64,000 bases of DNA, taken from contig CANLXI010000008.1 in the NCBI GenBank assembly GCA_947495035.1, positions 62,001 to 126,000 of the forward strand, given 5' to 3'. The DNA comes from an uncultured Granulosicoccus sp. Lineage in GTDB: Bacteria; Pseudomonadota; Gammaproteobacteria; Granulosicoccales; Granulosicoccaceae. Both the position numbers and the translations under genes were made by a program. The stretch's first letter is position 1, and each line of letters begins with the position of its first letter. Of this stretch, positions 56,430-64,000 are shown piece by piece. The notes under the pieces were generated by a model. That model made no database searches, was not told the DNA's origin, and saw nothing but the letters and a program-made list of their open reading frames with translations.

Positions 56430-56606
56430 TCCGCTACAGTCATGGTGACAACAGGAGCCTTGTCGGTTTCTGCCCGCTGAAGCCGTCTTTGTCCCGGCAT
56501 TGGCTACCGTGATGTGCTTTTCGGGTGTCACGGTTGGTCAACAGGGGGTCAAATGCGCGACAATAGGCGACTTACATCATGAATTACATCCAACAAGAGG
56601 CAGTCA

Positions 56607-57359
56607 ATGGCCGGACATAGTAAATGGGCCAATATCCAGCATCGCAAGGGTAAGCAAGACGCCAAGCGCGGCAAGTTGTTCACCAAGTTCATCCGCGAGA
56701 TCAACATTGCGGCCAGGATGGGCGGTTCCGATCTGGGGTCCAACCCGCGCTTGCGCCTGGCGGTGGACAAGGCCCTGAGCGGCAACATGACCAAGGACAC
56801 CATCGAACGCGCCATCAAGAAAGGCGCGGGCGAGCTTGATGATGTGTCCTATGAGGAAAATCGCTACGAAGGCTATGGCGTGAACGGCGTGGCCATCATG
56901 GTCGACACCATGACAGACAATCGCAACCGGACCGTCTCCGAAGTCAAGCACGCTTTCACCAAGTACGGTGGCAACATGGGGACTCAGGGTTCGGTGTCCT
57001 ACCTGTTCGAAAAGCAGGGCATCCTCAATTACCCCGCTGGCACGGACGAAGACATGATCATGGAAGCGGCGCTGGAAGCGGGTGCCGATGACATCATCAG
57101 CAATGACGATGGGTCCATCGATGTGCTGACCACCGAAGAGGTGTTCATGGACGTCAAGGAAGCGCTGGTGGCAGCCGAACTGGTGCCCGAGCACTCCGAA
57201 GTCACGATGCGCGCGGCCACCGAAGTGGAACTGGACGTGGAGCAGGGCGAGAAACTGATCAAGCTGATCGATGCGCTGGAAGATCTGGACGACGTGCAGG
57301 ATGTCTACACCAATGCCGACATTCCGCCCGAGTCCTACGGTGACGGCGCGTCCAGCTGA
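56607..57359 (+). CDS. yebC: YebC/PmpR family protein
   Basis: 250 residues with the highly conserved start [20 protein letters not shown] and the segments [35 protein letters not shown] and [19 protein letters not shown]. The acidic middle and C-terminal domain complete the three-domain YebC fold. Members are described as DNA-binding regulators and, more recently, as translation factors for proline-rich stretches. It heads the ruv-tol cluster and is followed after 49 bp by ruvC, the usual order. Confidence 0.96.
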   Translation: MAGHSKWANIQHRKGKQDAKRGKLFTKFIREINIAARMGGSDLGSNPRLRLAVDKALSGNMTKDTIERAIKKGAGELDDVSYEENRYEGYGVNGVAIMVDTMTDNRNRTVSEVKHAFTKYGGNMGTQGSVSYLFEKQGILNYPAGTDEDMIMEAALEAGADDIISNDDGSIDVLTTEEVFMDVKEALVAAELVPEHSEVTMRAATEVELDVEQGEKLIKLIDALEDLDDVQDVYTNADIPPESYGDGASS

Positions 57360-57408
57360 TGCCACTGGGCAGCCATCGCCTGTGAGTAGCCCCCGTGGCA
57401 ATGGGCTT

Positions 57409-57936
57409 GTGCGGGTTCTGGGAATCGATCCCGGCTCGGTCATCACCGGTTATGGCCTGATCGAATCGGACGGGGCTCGCAGTTTTCACCTGACGCATGG
57501 ACATATTCGCGTCAAGGGAGACTCCTTCGCCGAGCGGCTCGGTCATATCCATTCGGCGCTGGGCGACATCATCACCGAATGGCAGCCGCAGGAAGTGGCC
57601 ATCGAGCAGGTGTTTCTCAGCAACAACGCGATGTCGGCGCTGAAGCTGGGGCAGGCGCGGGGTGCGGCCATCACTGCCGCCGTCTCGCGGCAGTTGACGG
57701 TGTCTGAATACGCACCACGACTGGTCAAGAAAGTGGTTACGGGTTCTGGTGCTGCCGACAAGAAACAGGTGCAGACCATGGTCAGGGCTCTGCTGCACAT
57801 CGTGTCAACCGTGCAGGTGGACGCGGCCGATGGACTGGCCATTGCCATCTGTCATGCGCATTCACGCAAGACCCCCGGTGGAGAGGTACTGCTGCCACAG
57901 AGAAAACGAGTTCGAGGAAGAGGTTTGAGGCGATGA
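57409..57936 (+). CDS. ruvC: Holliday junction endodeoxyribonuclease RuvC
   Basis: Resolves Holliday junctions by paired nicking. The catalytic Asp is at the N-terminus in RVLGIDPGSVITGYGLI. The catalytic Glu is in VAIEQVFLSNNAMSALKLGQ and the C-terminal acidic pair in VDAADGLAIAICH. The GTG at 57409 gives 175 residues (E. coli 173) and the typical MRVLGIDPG start; a GTG at 57382 is the alternative. The longer open frame into yebC is out of context. Its stop overlaps ruvA by 4 bp (ATGA). The tail RKRVRGRGLRR is basic, as often in RuvC. Confidence 0.95.
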   Translation: MRVLGIDPGSVITGYGLIESDGARSFHLTHGHIRVKGDSFAERLGHIHSALGDIITEWQPQEVAIEQVFLSNNAMSALKLGQARGAAITAAVSRQLTVSEYAPRLVKKVVTGSGAADKKQVQTMVRALLHIVSTVQVDAADGLAIAICHAHSRKTPGGEVLLPQRKRVRGRGLRR

Positions 57937-58532
57937 TTGGTCGGCTGACAGGGGTGCTGCTGGAAAAGAATCCACCCTCGCTGCTGGTGGATGTGCAGGG
58001 TGTGGGCTATGAAGTGGATGTGCCCATGTCGACCTTCTATGCACTGCCGGCTCAGGGTGAGGCGGTTGCCCTGTTCACACACCTGGTGGTACGCGAGGAT
58101 GCCCAATTGCTCTATGGGTTCGGCAGTCGTACCGAGCGACTGCTGTTCCGGGCTCTGCTGAAGGTCAATGGTGTGGGAGCCAAGGTGGCACTGGCCATTC
58201 TCTCCGGGCTGAGTACCGATGAATTCCTGTCCTGCATCGCCAGCAAGGATGTCTCCGCACTGGTATGCGTGCCGGGCATCGGCAAGAAGACGGCGGAACG
58301 GCTGCTGGTGGAGTTGCAGGACAAGGTCGATGCGCTGGGCGTTGGCAGCGCCGTACCCAGTGGCACTTTGCCGCTGGACAACGATCCCTCGGCACGCGAA
58401 CAGGCCGAAGAGGCGCTGGTGGCGCTGGGGTACAAGCCGGCAGAAGCCAATCGCCTGCTCGACAAGAACAGCGAGACGGGACAGAGCGTTGAGCAGATGA
58501 TTCGGGCGGCGCTGCGAGGCGCAGCGCGCTAG
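57933..58532 (+). CDS. ruvA: Holliday junction branch migration protein RuvA
   Basis: 199 residues. The N-terminal OB fold is MIGRLTGVLLEKNPPSLLVDVQGVGYEV. The tandem helix-hairpin-helix region is LLKVNGVGAKVALAIL and CVPGIGKKTAERLLVEL, and a C-terminal RuvB-binding domain (REQAEEALVALGYKPAEANRLL) completes the usual three domains. RuvA tetramers bind four-way junctions and load RuvB. Translationally coupled to ruvC; ruvB follows after 100 bp. Confidence 0.97.
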   Translation: MIGRLTGVLLEKNPPSLLVDVQGVGYEVDVPMSTFYALPAQGEAVALFTHLVVREDAQLLYGFGSRTERLLFRALLKVNGVGAKVALAILSGLSTDEFLSCIASKDVSALVCVPGIGKKTAERLLVELQDKVDALGVGSAVPSGTLPLDNDPSAREQAEEALVALGYKPAEANRLLDKNSETGQSVEQMIRAALRGAAR

Positions 58533-58632
58533 ATGTCGAACGCCCGGCAGGCACCGCGACGATGTGGCATCTGCGTAACATCCGAGCGCGAAGAAGCGAC
58601 TTTTTCACGGCACGATCACCGGAGTACCCGAT

Positions 58633-59646
58633 ATGGCCGATCCTGAACGACTGATCACAGCCGATGCACACCAGGAAGATGCGCAGGAACGGGCCATGCG
58701 GCCCAAGCTGCTGGCTGACTATCACGGGCAGCGCGCCGTGGCCGAGCAGATGGATCTGTTCATCTCGGCGGCGAAGATGCGCAGCGAAGCGCTGGATCAT
58801 GTGCTGGTGTTCGGGCCGCCTGGTCTGGGCAAGACCACGCTGGCCAATATCATTGCCAACGAGCTGGATGTGCGCATTCTGCATACTTCCGGCCCGGTGC
58901 TGGAACGCCCCGGCGACCTGGCGGCCATCCTGACCAATCTGGAAGCCAATGATGTGCTGTTCATCGACGAGATCCATCGCATGAGCGCCCTGGTGGAGGA
59001 GGTGCTGTACCCGGCCATGGAGGACTACCAGATCGACATCATGACCGGCGAAGGTGTCAGTGCCCGTTCGTTCAAGATCGACCTGCCGCCCTTCACCCTG
59101 GTGGGGGCCACCACACGCGCCGGCCTGCTCAGCTCCCCGCTGCGTGACCGTTTCGGCATCGTGCAGCGGCTGGAATTCTACGAAGTGGCGGATCTGGCGG
59201 GTATCGTCGCCCGTTCGGCGCGTCTGCTGGAGGTACCGATTGACGAGCAGGGCTGCATCGAGATTGCCCGTCGCTCTCGTGGCACTCCGCGTATAGCCAA
59301 TCGTCTGCTTCGGCGCGTGCGGGATTATGCCGACGTGCGGGCCGACGGTACGGTCAATGCGGAAACGGCGGACAGTGCCCTGAATCTGCTGAATGTTGAT
59401 CGCCTCGGCCTGGACAACATGGACCGGCGGCTGCTGAATGCCATCATTCACAAGTTCGGCGGCGGGCCTGTCGGGGTCGACAATCTGGGAGCCGCCCTGT
59501 CGGAAGAGACCGGCACACTGGAAGAGGTGGTCGAGCCGTATCTGATTCAGCAGGGCTTGTTGATGCGCACGCCGCGTGGCCGGGTGGTAACACCCCATAC
59601 CTATCGCCATTTCGGTCTGCAGCTACCCTCCACCAGCGATAGCTGA
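58633..59646 (+). CDS. ruvB: Holliday junction branch migration DNA helicase RuvB
   Basis: Hexameric AAA+ motor for branch migration, 337 residues. Walker A is [15 protein letters not shown], Walker B is [10 protein letters not shown], sensor 1 and the arginine finger are in [20 protein letters not shown], and the C-terminal winged helix contains [17 protein letters not shown]. The N-terminus [22 protein letters not shown] is typical. The 100-bp gap after ruvA contains no evident ORF. Confidence 0.97.
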   Translation: MADPERLITADAHQEDAQERAMRPKLLADYHGQRAVAEQMDLFISAAKMRSEALDHVLVFGPPGLGKTTLANIIANELDVRILHTSGPVLERPGDLAAILTNLEANDVLFIDEIHRMSALVEEVLYPAMEDYQIDIMTGEGVSARSFKIDLPPFTLVGATTRAGLLSSPLRDRFGIVQRLEFYEVADLAGIVARSARLLEVPIDEQGCIEIARRSRGTPRIANRLLRRVRDYADVRADGTVNAETADSALNLLNVDRLGLDNMDRRLLNAIIHKFGGGPVGVDNLGAALSEETGTLEEVVEPYLIQQGLLMRTPRGRVVTPHTYRHFGLQLPSTSDS

Positions 59647-59816
59647 TGGCGAATCGCGTAACTGCCCCCCTGAATGATCGGCGGCCTGACCGGATTCCGG
59701 TATAGTCGCGCAGCAGCGCTGCCGAAGTTGCCGTGTAGCGGCACGGTTGCCGGCCGTTCATGGCTGTAAGCTGCCCGATCGCTGTAATTTACAACTTTTC
59801 TCTGCAATACTTTCGC

Positions 59817-60221
59817 ATGTCGCAATTTTCAATCCCGATTCGGGTTTACATCGAAGATACCGATGCCGGTGGCATCGTGTATTACGCCAACTACCTGCGT
59901 TTCATGGAGAGGGCGCGTACCGAGTGGCTCAGGGCAAGTGGAATCGAACTGGATGTCTGGCAGAACGAGAAGAGGCGTCTGTTTGTCGTGCGTTCGGTGC
60001 AGATCGACTATCTGGCACCTGCGCGCTTCAACGATCAGCTGACGGTGACTGCCAGTCTGAAGACCATGCGTTCCGCCAGTGTGGTATGCGAGCAGAGCGT
60101 CATGCGTGGCGAGACGCTGCTGACGTCATCCACCATCGGCCTGGTCTGCGTGAATGCCGATTCGCTCGCAGCCTGTGCCATTCCCAACGAGATCAGAGAG
60201 GCCATTTCCCGTGAATTCTGA
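59817..60221 (+). CDS. ybgC: Tol-Pal system-associated acyl-CoA thioesterase
   Basis: Hotdog-fold thioesterase, 134 residues. The catalytic segment is YIEDTDAGGIVYYANYLRFMERARTEWLR-like, with the active-site Asp in DTDAGG, which is the 4-hydroxybenzoyl-CoA thioesterase type. The start at 59817 (MSQFSIPIRVYIEDTD) fits family length; the frame extends upstream without support. First gene of the tol cluster, overlapping tolQ by 11 bp. Confidence 0.94.
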   Translation: MSQFSIPIRVYIEDTDAGGIVYYANYLRFMERARTEWLRASGIELDVWQNEKRRLFVVRSVQIDYLAPARFNDQLTVTASLKTMRSASVVCEQSVMRGETLLTSSTIGLVCVNADSLAACAIPNEIREAISREF

Positions 60222-60909
60222 CATGTCTATCCTGCATCTGGTTCTGGCTGCAAGCCCGATCGTGCAAGGGGTTCTGGTCATCCTTGTGATGGCGTCGGTG
60301 CTGTCATGGGCTCTGATCCTGGGCAAGTCCCGCCAGTTGCGGCGCGCCCGGCGGTTGGCCGAGGATTTCGAACAGGATTTCTGGGGATCTTCGGATATCT
60401 CCGGTACCTACTCCAAGCTGACCATGCGTCGCGGTACGCTGGATGGCATGGAGCGCATCTTCGAAGCCGGATTCTCCGAGTTCGGTCGGTTGCGACGCAA
60501 GACCGACAATGAGGAAGTCATCATGGACGGTTCCGGTCGGGCCATGCGCATTGCCGTGTCCCGCGAGGCCGACATCATCGAACACCACTTGCCGTTTCTG
60601 GCGACAGTGGGCTCCATCAGCCCTTACATCGGTCTGTTTGGTACGGTATGGGGCATCATGAACTCGTTTACCGCCCTGGGTAATGTGCAGCAGGCCACTC
60701 TGGCCATGGTCGCGCCGGGTATTGCCGAAGCGCTGATTGCCACGGCTGTCGGCCTGTTTGCCGCGATACCTGCAGTATTGTTCTATAACCGCTTTGCCAA
60801 CGAAGTGGATCGCCTGCTCAATCGCTATGAGAACTTTGCCGAAGAGTTCTCGACGGTACTGCAGCGCCAGGCCATCCGCCGCTTTGGCGGTGATGCGGAA
60901 CAGTCCTAG
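60211..60909 (+). CDS. tolQ: TolQ, Tol-Pal proton-channel subunit
   Basis: Inner-membrane motor protein with three membrane helices, 232 residues. The GTG at 60211 gives (M)NSDMSILHLVLAASPIVQG, which aligns with the MTDMNILDLFLKAS start of E. coli TolQ, and has AGAGAGG 9-10 nt upstream. The ATG at 60223 has no ribosome binding site at normal distance. Characteristic segments are FLATVGSISPYIGLFGTVWGIMNSF and GIAEALIATAVGLFAAIPAVLFYNRF. It overlaps ybgC by 11 bp and abuts tolR by one base. Confidence 0.95.
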   Translation: MNSDMSILHLVLAASPIVQGVLVILVMASVLSWALILGKSRQLRRARRLAEDFEQDFWGSSDISGTYSKLTMRRGTLDGMERIFEAGFSEFGRLRRKTDNEEVIMDGSGRAMRIAVSREADIIEHHLPFLATVGSISPYIGLFGTVWGIMNSFTALGNVQQATLAMVAPGIAEALIATAVGLFAAIPAVLFYNRFANEVDRLLNRYENFAEEFSTVLQRQAIRRFGGDAEQS

Positions 60910-61355
60910 TGAGAGCGGTTCGCCCCATTCGTGCCGATCGCCGCAAGCGGCGGCTGGTTGCCGAGATCAATGTGGTGCCCTACATCGATGTCATGCTGGT
61001 GTTGCTGGTGATATTCATGATCACCGCGCCTCTGCTGCAGACCGGTGTGGAAATCGACCTGCCGGATGCGGCGGCAACACCCATTGCCGATGCGGGTGAG
61101 GCTCAGGAGCCACTGATCCTGTCAGTCAACAGCCAGGGTGAGTGGTATCTGAACGTCGGCGAGACACCGGATCAGCCGCTGGCGCGTGAGGAAGTGCAAC
61201 GTCTGGCCAGTGCGGTCTTGCGGCTCAACCCCGACCGGCGCGTACTGGTGGCAGGAGACGCCGCCATAGACTATGGTCAGATCATGCAAGCAATGGTGAC
61301 CCTGCAATTGTCGGGTGCGCCTGAAATCGGTTTGATGTCGGATCCGGAGCGGTAG
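60909..61355 (+). CDS. tolR: TolR, Tol-Pal motor subunit
   Basis: 148-residue ExbD/TolR family protein with a single membrane helix. The proton-relay Asp is in VVPYIDVMLVLLVIFMITAPLL (PYIDVMLVL), and a periplasmic domain follows. It starts with GTG at 60909, sharing a base with the tolQ stop (TAGTG). It forms the TolQ-TolR stator that drives TolA. Confidence 0.96.
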   Translation: MRAVRPIRADRRKRRLVAEINVVPYIDVMLVLLVIFMITAPLLQTGVEIDLPDAAATPIADAGEAQEPLILSVNSQGEWYLNVGETPDQPLAREEVQRLASAVLRLNPDRRVLVAGDAAIDYGQIMQAMVTLQLSGAPEIGLMSDPER

Positions 61356-61447
61356 CCAACACTCATCATGAACATGCCGCACGCTGAACAGCCTGTTATT
61401 TCCCCGATGGCAACGCAGTCGCGGCTGCACCGTTCGGGCTGACGCCA

Positions 61448-63211
61448 ATGCTCGAGCTTATCCGCCGCTATCCGCTCGCCATTATCCTGTCCGTGCTGCT
61501 GCACGCAGTGCTCGTCGCTGCGCTGGTCATTCAGATCAACAAGGAGCCTGCATCTGCCGGTCTCGATCTGACCGACGAGGCACCCATTCAAGCCGTTGCG
61601 GTCAGTGAGGCGGATATTCAGGCTGAAGTGCAGCGTCTGCAGGAGCTCGAAGAACGCCAGGCGCAGCAGGCGCTGGAAGAGCAGCAGGCGCTCGAATCCA
61701 CGGTAGCCGCGCTGGAAGAGGCCCGTGCCGCTGCCGAAGCGCGCCTGAAGGAGGCCGAAGAGCTGACCGAACAGCAGCGAGAAGCGTCCGAGGAGGAAAA
61801 ACAGCGTATCGAGGCCCTGCAGGATCAGGCCACCGAGCTGGAACGGCAGCGCGAGTTGCAGCGAGCTCGCGCGGAGAAGGAGCAGGCCGAGCTGGAGACA
61901 CTGCGGCAGCAGGAAGCCAGCCTGACCGAACGCCAGGTGCTGGAGCGCGAGGCCATTCTGGAACGTCTGCGTCAGGAGCGGCTGCGGGAAGAAGAGAGAA
62001 TCAGCGCTGCGCAGAAACAGCTGGAGGAGGAAACCCGGCGCATCGATGAGGCCCGCCAGACGGCCGATGCCGAGCGGGAACGATTGGCTGAAGTGCAGCG
62101 CAATGCCGAGGAGCGTAATCGGCAGCTGCAGGAAGAGGCACGCCAGGCTGCTGAAGAGAAGGCCAGACTGGAAGAGCAGGCTCGCCTTGCCGAACAGGAA
62201 AAGGCGCGTCTGGAAGAGGAAGCGCGACTGGCCGAGCAGGAGCGCCAGGAGGCCTTGCAGGCTGCCAGTGAGGCCAAGGCCGAACGCGAGCGCATCGAAC
62301 AGGAGCGGCTGGCAGCCGAAGAGGCGGAGAGGCGTGCAGCTGCCGAGCGGGAACGTGAAGAGGCGGCTGCCGAGAAGCAACGTCTGGAGGAAGAGCTGGC
62401 TGCCGCGCAGGCCGAGCAGGCGCGTCTGGCGGAAGAGGCTGCAGAGCGTCAGGCTCGCGAAGAGGAGCAGGCTCGCCAGGCAGAGGAACAACGTGTGGCT
62501 GAAGAGGCGGCTGCAGCCGAAGCACTGGCTGCGGAGCAGGCAGCCGAGGCTGAACGAGTGGCGGAGGAGGCACGCGTGGCCGAAGCCGCAAGAGTGGCAG
62601 CCGAGCAGGAGGCCGAAGCGCAACGCGTGGCCGCAGAGGAGCAGGCTGAAGCGGAGCGCCAGGCTGAAGCCGAGCGTATCGCCGCCGAAGAGCAAGCCGA
62701 GGCTGAACGTCAGGCCGAGGCAGAACGAGTGGCCGCCGAGGAGGCTGCAGCGGCCAGGGCCGAGCAGGAACGCATTGCGGCAGAAGCACAGGCCGAAGCC
62801 GATCGCAAGGCGGAACAGGCGCGTCGTGAGGCCGCTGCGCGGGAAGCCGAATTGGCGGAAGAGGCGGCAAGAATCGCGGCCGCAGCCGCAGAAGAAAATA
62901 CAAGATTGGCTCAACAGCAGCAACGGGAACTTCTGCGTCTGCGCAATCTCTACTTCAACTCCATCAGGCAACGAGTGGAGCGCAGCTGGCGCAAGCCACC
63001 GGGCACCACCGGCCAGGTGGACTGCACTGTGAGCGTATTGCAATCTGTGGGAGGTGAAGTGCTGAAGGTAACCGTCGACAGCTGTGAGGGCGGCAGTGCC
63101 GCCTTGCGGAAATCCGTCGAAAACGCCGTGCTGGCAGCCTCTCCCCTGCCGGCCGCACCGGATCCGAAGTTGTTCGATCGGCGCCTGAGATTCTATTTCC
63201 GGCCCAACTGA
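61448..63211 (+). CDS. tolA: TolA, unusually long coiled-coil linker
   Basis: 587 residues against about 350-420 in most relatives. The N-terminal membrane helix (YPLAIILSVLLHAVLVAALVI, about 9-29) is followed by an uninterrupted Glu/Ala/Arg/Gln-rich helix from about 55 to 495 with internal repeats (AAEEQAEAERQAEAER twice near 400-440). The C-terminal TolA-III domain (about 500-587) contains VDCTVSVLQSVGGEVLKVTV and LFDRRLRFYFRP. TolA connects the inner-membrane TolQR motor with TolB and Pal at the outer membrane. The 92-bp gap after tolR contains no ORF. Confidence 0.95.
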   Translation: MLELIRRYPLAIILSVLLHAVLVAALVIQINKEPASAGLDLTDEAPIQAVAVSEADIQAEVQRLQELEERQAQQALEEQQALESTVAALEEARAAAEARLKEAEELTEQQREASEEEKQRIEALQDQATELERQRELQRARAEKEQAELETLRQQEASLTERQVLEREAILERLRQERLREEERISAAQKQLEEETRRIDEARQTADAERERLAEVQRNAEERNRQLQEEARQAAEEKARLEEQARLAEQEKARLEEEARLAEQERQEALQAASEAKAERERIEQERLAAEEAERRAAAEREREEAAAEKQRLEEELAAAQAEQARLAEEAAERQAREEEQARQAEEQRVAEEAAAAEALAAEQAAEAERVAEEARVAEAARVAAEQEAEAQRVAAEEQAEAERQAEAERIAAEEQAEAERQAEAERVAAEEAAAARAEQERIAAEAQAEADRKAEQARREAAAREAELAEEAARIAAAAAEENTRLAQQQQRELLRLRNLYFNSIRQRVERSWRKPPGTTGQVDCTVSVLQSVGGEVLKVTVDSCEGGSAALRKSVENAVLAASPLPAAPDPKLFDRRLRFYFRPN

Positions 63212-63373
63212 CGGTACGGTAACGACATTCGGCAACCATGCTTGCCGCTCTGCGGTCTTTTGGGGTTAATTACCAATTGAACTACCCTTATCTGTGTAAG
63301 TTGAGCGGATGGTTTAGGATTCCACGTGGCACGACAAACCTTGGACACTGGTGATTTGTATTTCAAAGCGCGT

Positions 63374-64000
63374 ATGAGCGAAATTCTGTCGAAACTCCAT
63401 GCCGTGGCCATGGCTGCCATTGCCATCCGCCATGCGCTCCCCGGTGACGCCTGTCGATCACCGCGGGCGGCCTTCAGGCAAGGCGCTCGTGCGCTGTCAG
63501 GCGGTGTTCTGTCGAGCCTGCTGCTGTTCGGGGTACTGGTGGCCCCTGCGCAGGCGGTCATCGAGATCGAAATCACCCAGGGCGGCGAGAATGCCATTCC
63601 CATTGCCATCGTGCCGTTCGGCTGGACGGGCAGTGGTGAGCCACCGGAGGACATCGCGGCCATTGTCGACGCCGATTTACAGCGCAGCGGCAATTTTGCG
63701 CCCCTGAACCGTCAGGATCTTGTCGCCAATCCGGTCAGCGGGGATGTTCCGCGATATGCCAACTGGCGACTCTCTGGCACGGACTTCCTGCTGATCGGTG
63801 GCATCAAGCCAGGACCGGCATCCGGTTATGTGGTCGAATTCCAGCTCTACGATGTGCTGCAGCAGACACTGATGACCGGCTTCAGCTTCCAGGTCACCGA
63901 TCAGACCCTGCGCAGTGCCGCTCACCAGATCTCCGATGAGGTGTACGAGGAAATTCTGGGTATCCCCGGAGCCTTCAATACGCAGATCGCCTTCGTGTCG
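63374..64000 (+). CDS. tolB: TolB, N-terminal part, cut by right window edge
   Basis: The first 209 codons of the periplasmic Tol-Pal protein. A Sec signal ends SSLLLFGVLVAPAQA, followed by the mature TolB-N start VIEIEITQGGENAIPIAIVPFG. Typical D1-domain sequence follows: DADLQRSGNFAPLNRQDL, ANWRLSGTDFLLIGG, VEFQLYDVLQQ. The propeller domain lies outside the window. The start is uncertain: ATG at 63374 gives a long n-region of about 45 residues with no good ribosome binding site, whereas an in-frame GTG at 63326 has AGGA upstream but extends it further. Confidence 0.9.
   Translation, partial: MSEILSKLHAVAMAAIAIRHALPGDACRSPRAAFRQGARALSGGVLSSLLLFGVLVAPAQAVIEIEITQGGENAIPIAIVPFGWTGSGEPPEDIAAIVDADLQRSGNFAPLNRQDLVANPVSGDVPRYANWRLSGTDFLLIGGIKPGPASGYVVEFQLYDVLQQTLMTGFSFQVTDQTLRSAAHQISDEVYEEILGIPGAFNTQIAFVS

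Noticed and set aside
57901..57936. Basic RuvC C-terminus (RKRVRGRGLRR) as another example of the shared Arg tail
   Set aside because: Basic C-termini are normal in RuvC, the string RVTRRRR is absent, and the gene is unrelated to the C1 locus.
61277..63235. 652-codon open frame antisense to tolA, Leu/Phe/Gly-rich
   Set aside because: It mirrors the repetitive Glu/Ala-rich tolA codons; low-complexity composition is the expected antisense translation and no family is recognised.

Overview
The window reads as a contiguous piece of a gammaproteobacterial chromosome of moderately high GC. The best taxonomic evidence is the block aspS / yebC-ruvC-ruvA-ruvB-ybgC-tolQ-tolR-tolA-tolB, which has this order in many Gammaproteobacteria. 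The large 180-kDa-type NAD-glutamate dehydrogenase, MaeB with a phosphotransacetylase tail, ABC sugar uptake and a betaine-type C1 locus fit a free-living, probably marine, heterotroph. The genus cannot be fixed from sequence alone. No tRNA, rRNA, CRISPR array, transposase or prophage gene was seen.

Layout. 1-2.4 kb: a FIST-domain protein cut by the left edge, then a DAHP synthase. 2.4-14.7 kb: a galactoside utilisation locus. One long leftward operon runs alpha-galactosidase, galK, galT, GH42 beta-galactosidase, solute-binding protein and two permeases. A rightward IclR-type regulator and the transporter ATPase are divergent from it. The divergent gap carries a consensus-quality sigma70 promoter with a 15-bp palindrome across its predicted start site. 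14.7-22.1 kb: class III aminotransferase, histidine phosphatase, S41 peptidase lipoprotein, a pseudo-receiver plus degenerate GGDEF/EAL pair, and small membrane and transport genes. 22.1-27.9 kb: leuA behind a Leu-codon-rich leader peptide, then maeB, a HopJ-like gene and a DUF445 gene.

28-44 kb: a corrinoid-dependent methyl-transfer locus. It has a homocysteine methyltransferase-like protein, a non-pyrrolysine MttB-superfamily methyltransferase (MtgB-like), a GlxA/GbdR-like regulator, a RACO-type reactivase, a pterin methyltransferase, MetF, a separate MTHFR C-terminal Cys-rich protein, a Virulence_fact-family protein, a DUF1638 protein and a B12-binding corrinoid protein. The inferred route is: methylated substrate (probably glycine betaine), then the corrinoid protein, then methyl-THF, then methylene-THF, with ATP-driven reactivation of the corrinoid. 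Several of these unrelated proteins carry Arg-rich tails, three proteins in the region sharing the string RVTRRRR at or near the C terminus. This is the most unusual signal in the window. A Tat-exported binding protein with an abnormal 3' end, next to a 141-bp AT-rich tandem repeat, and a GH43-like propeller protein interrupt the locus.

44-64 kb: enoyl-CoA hydratase, a GlsB-like small membrane protein, the 1613-residue NAD-GDH, an M48 lipoprotein, a rhomboid protease, a PfkB kinase, aspS, a NudB-like hydrolase, an alpha/beta hydrolase, yebC, ruvCAB, ybgC, tolQRA and a tolB cut by the right edge.
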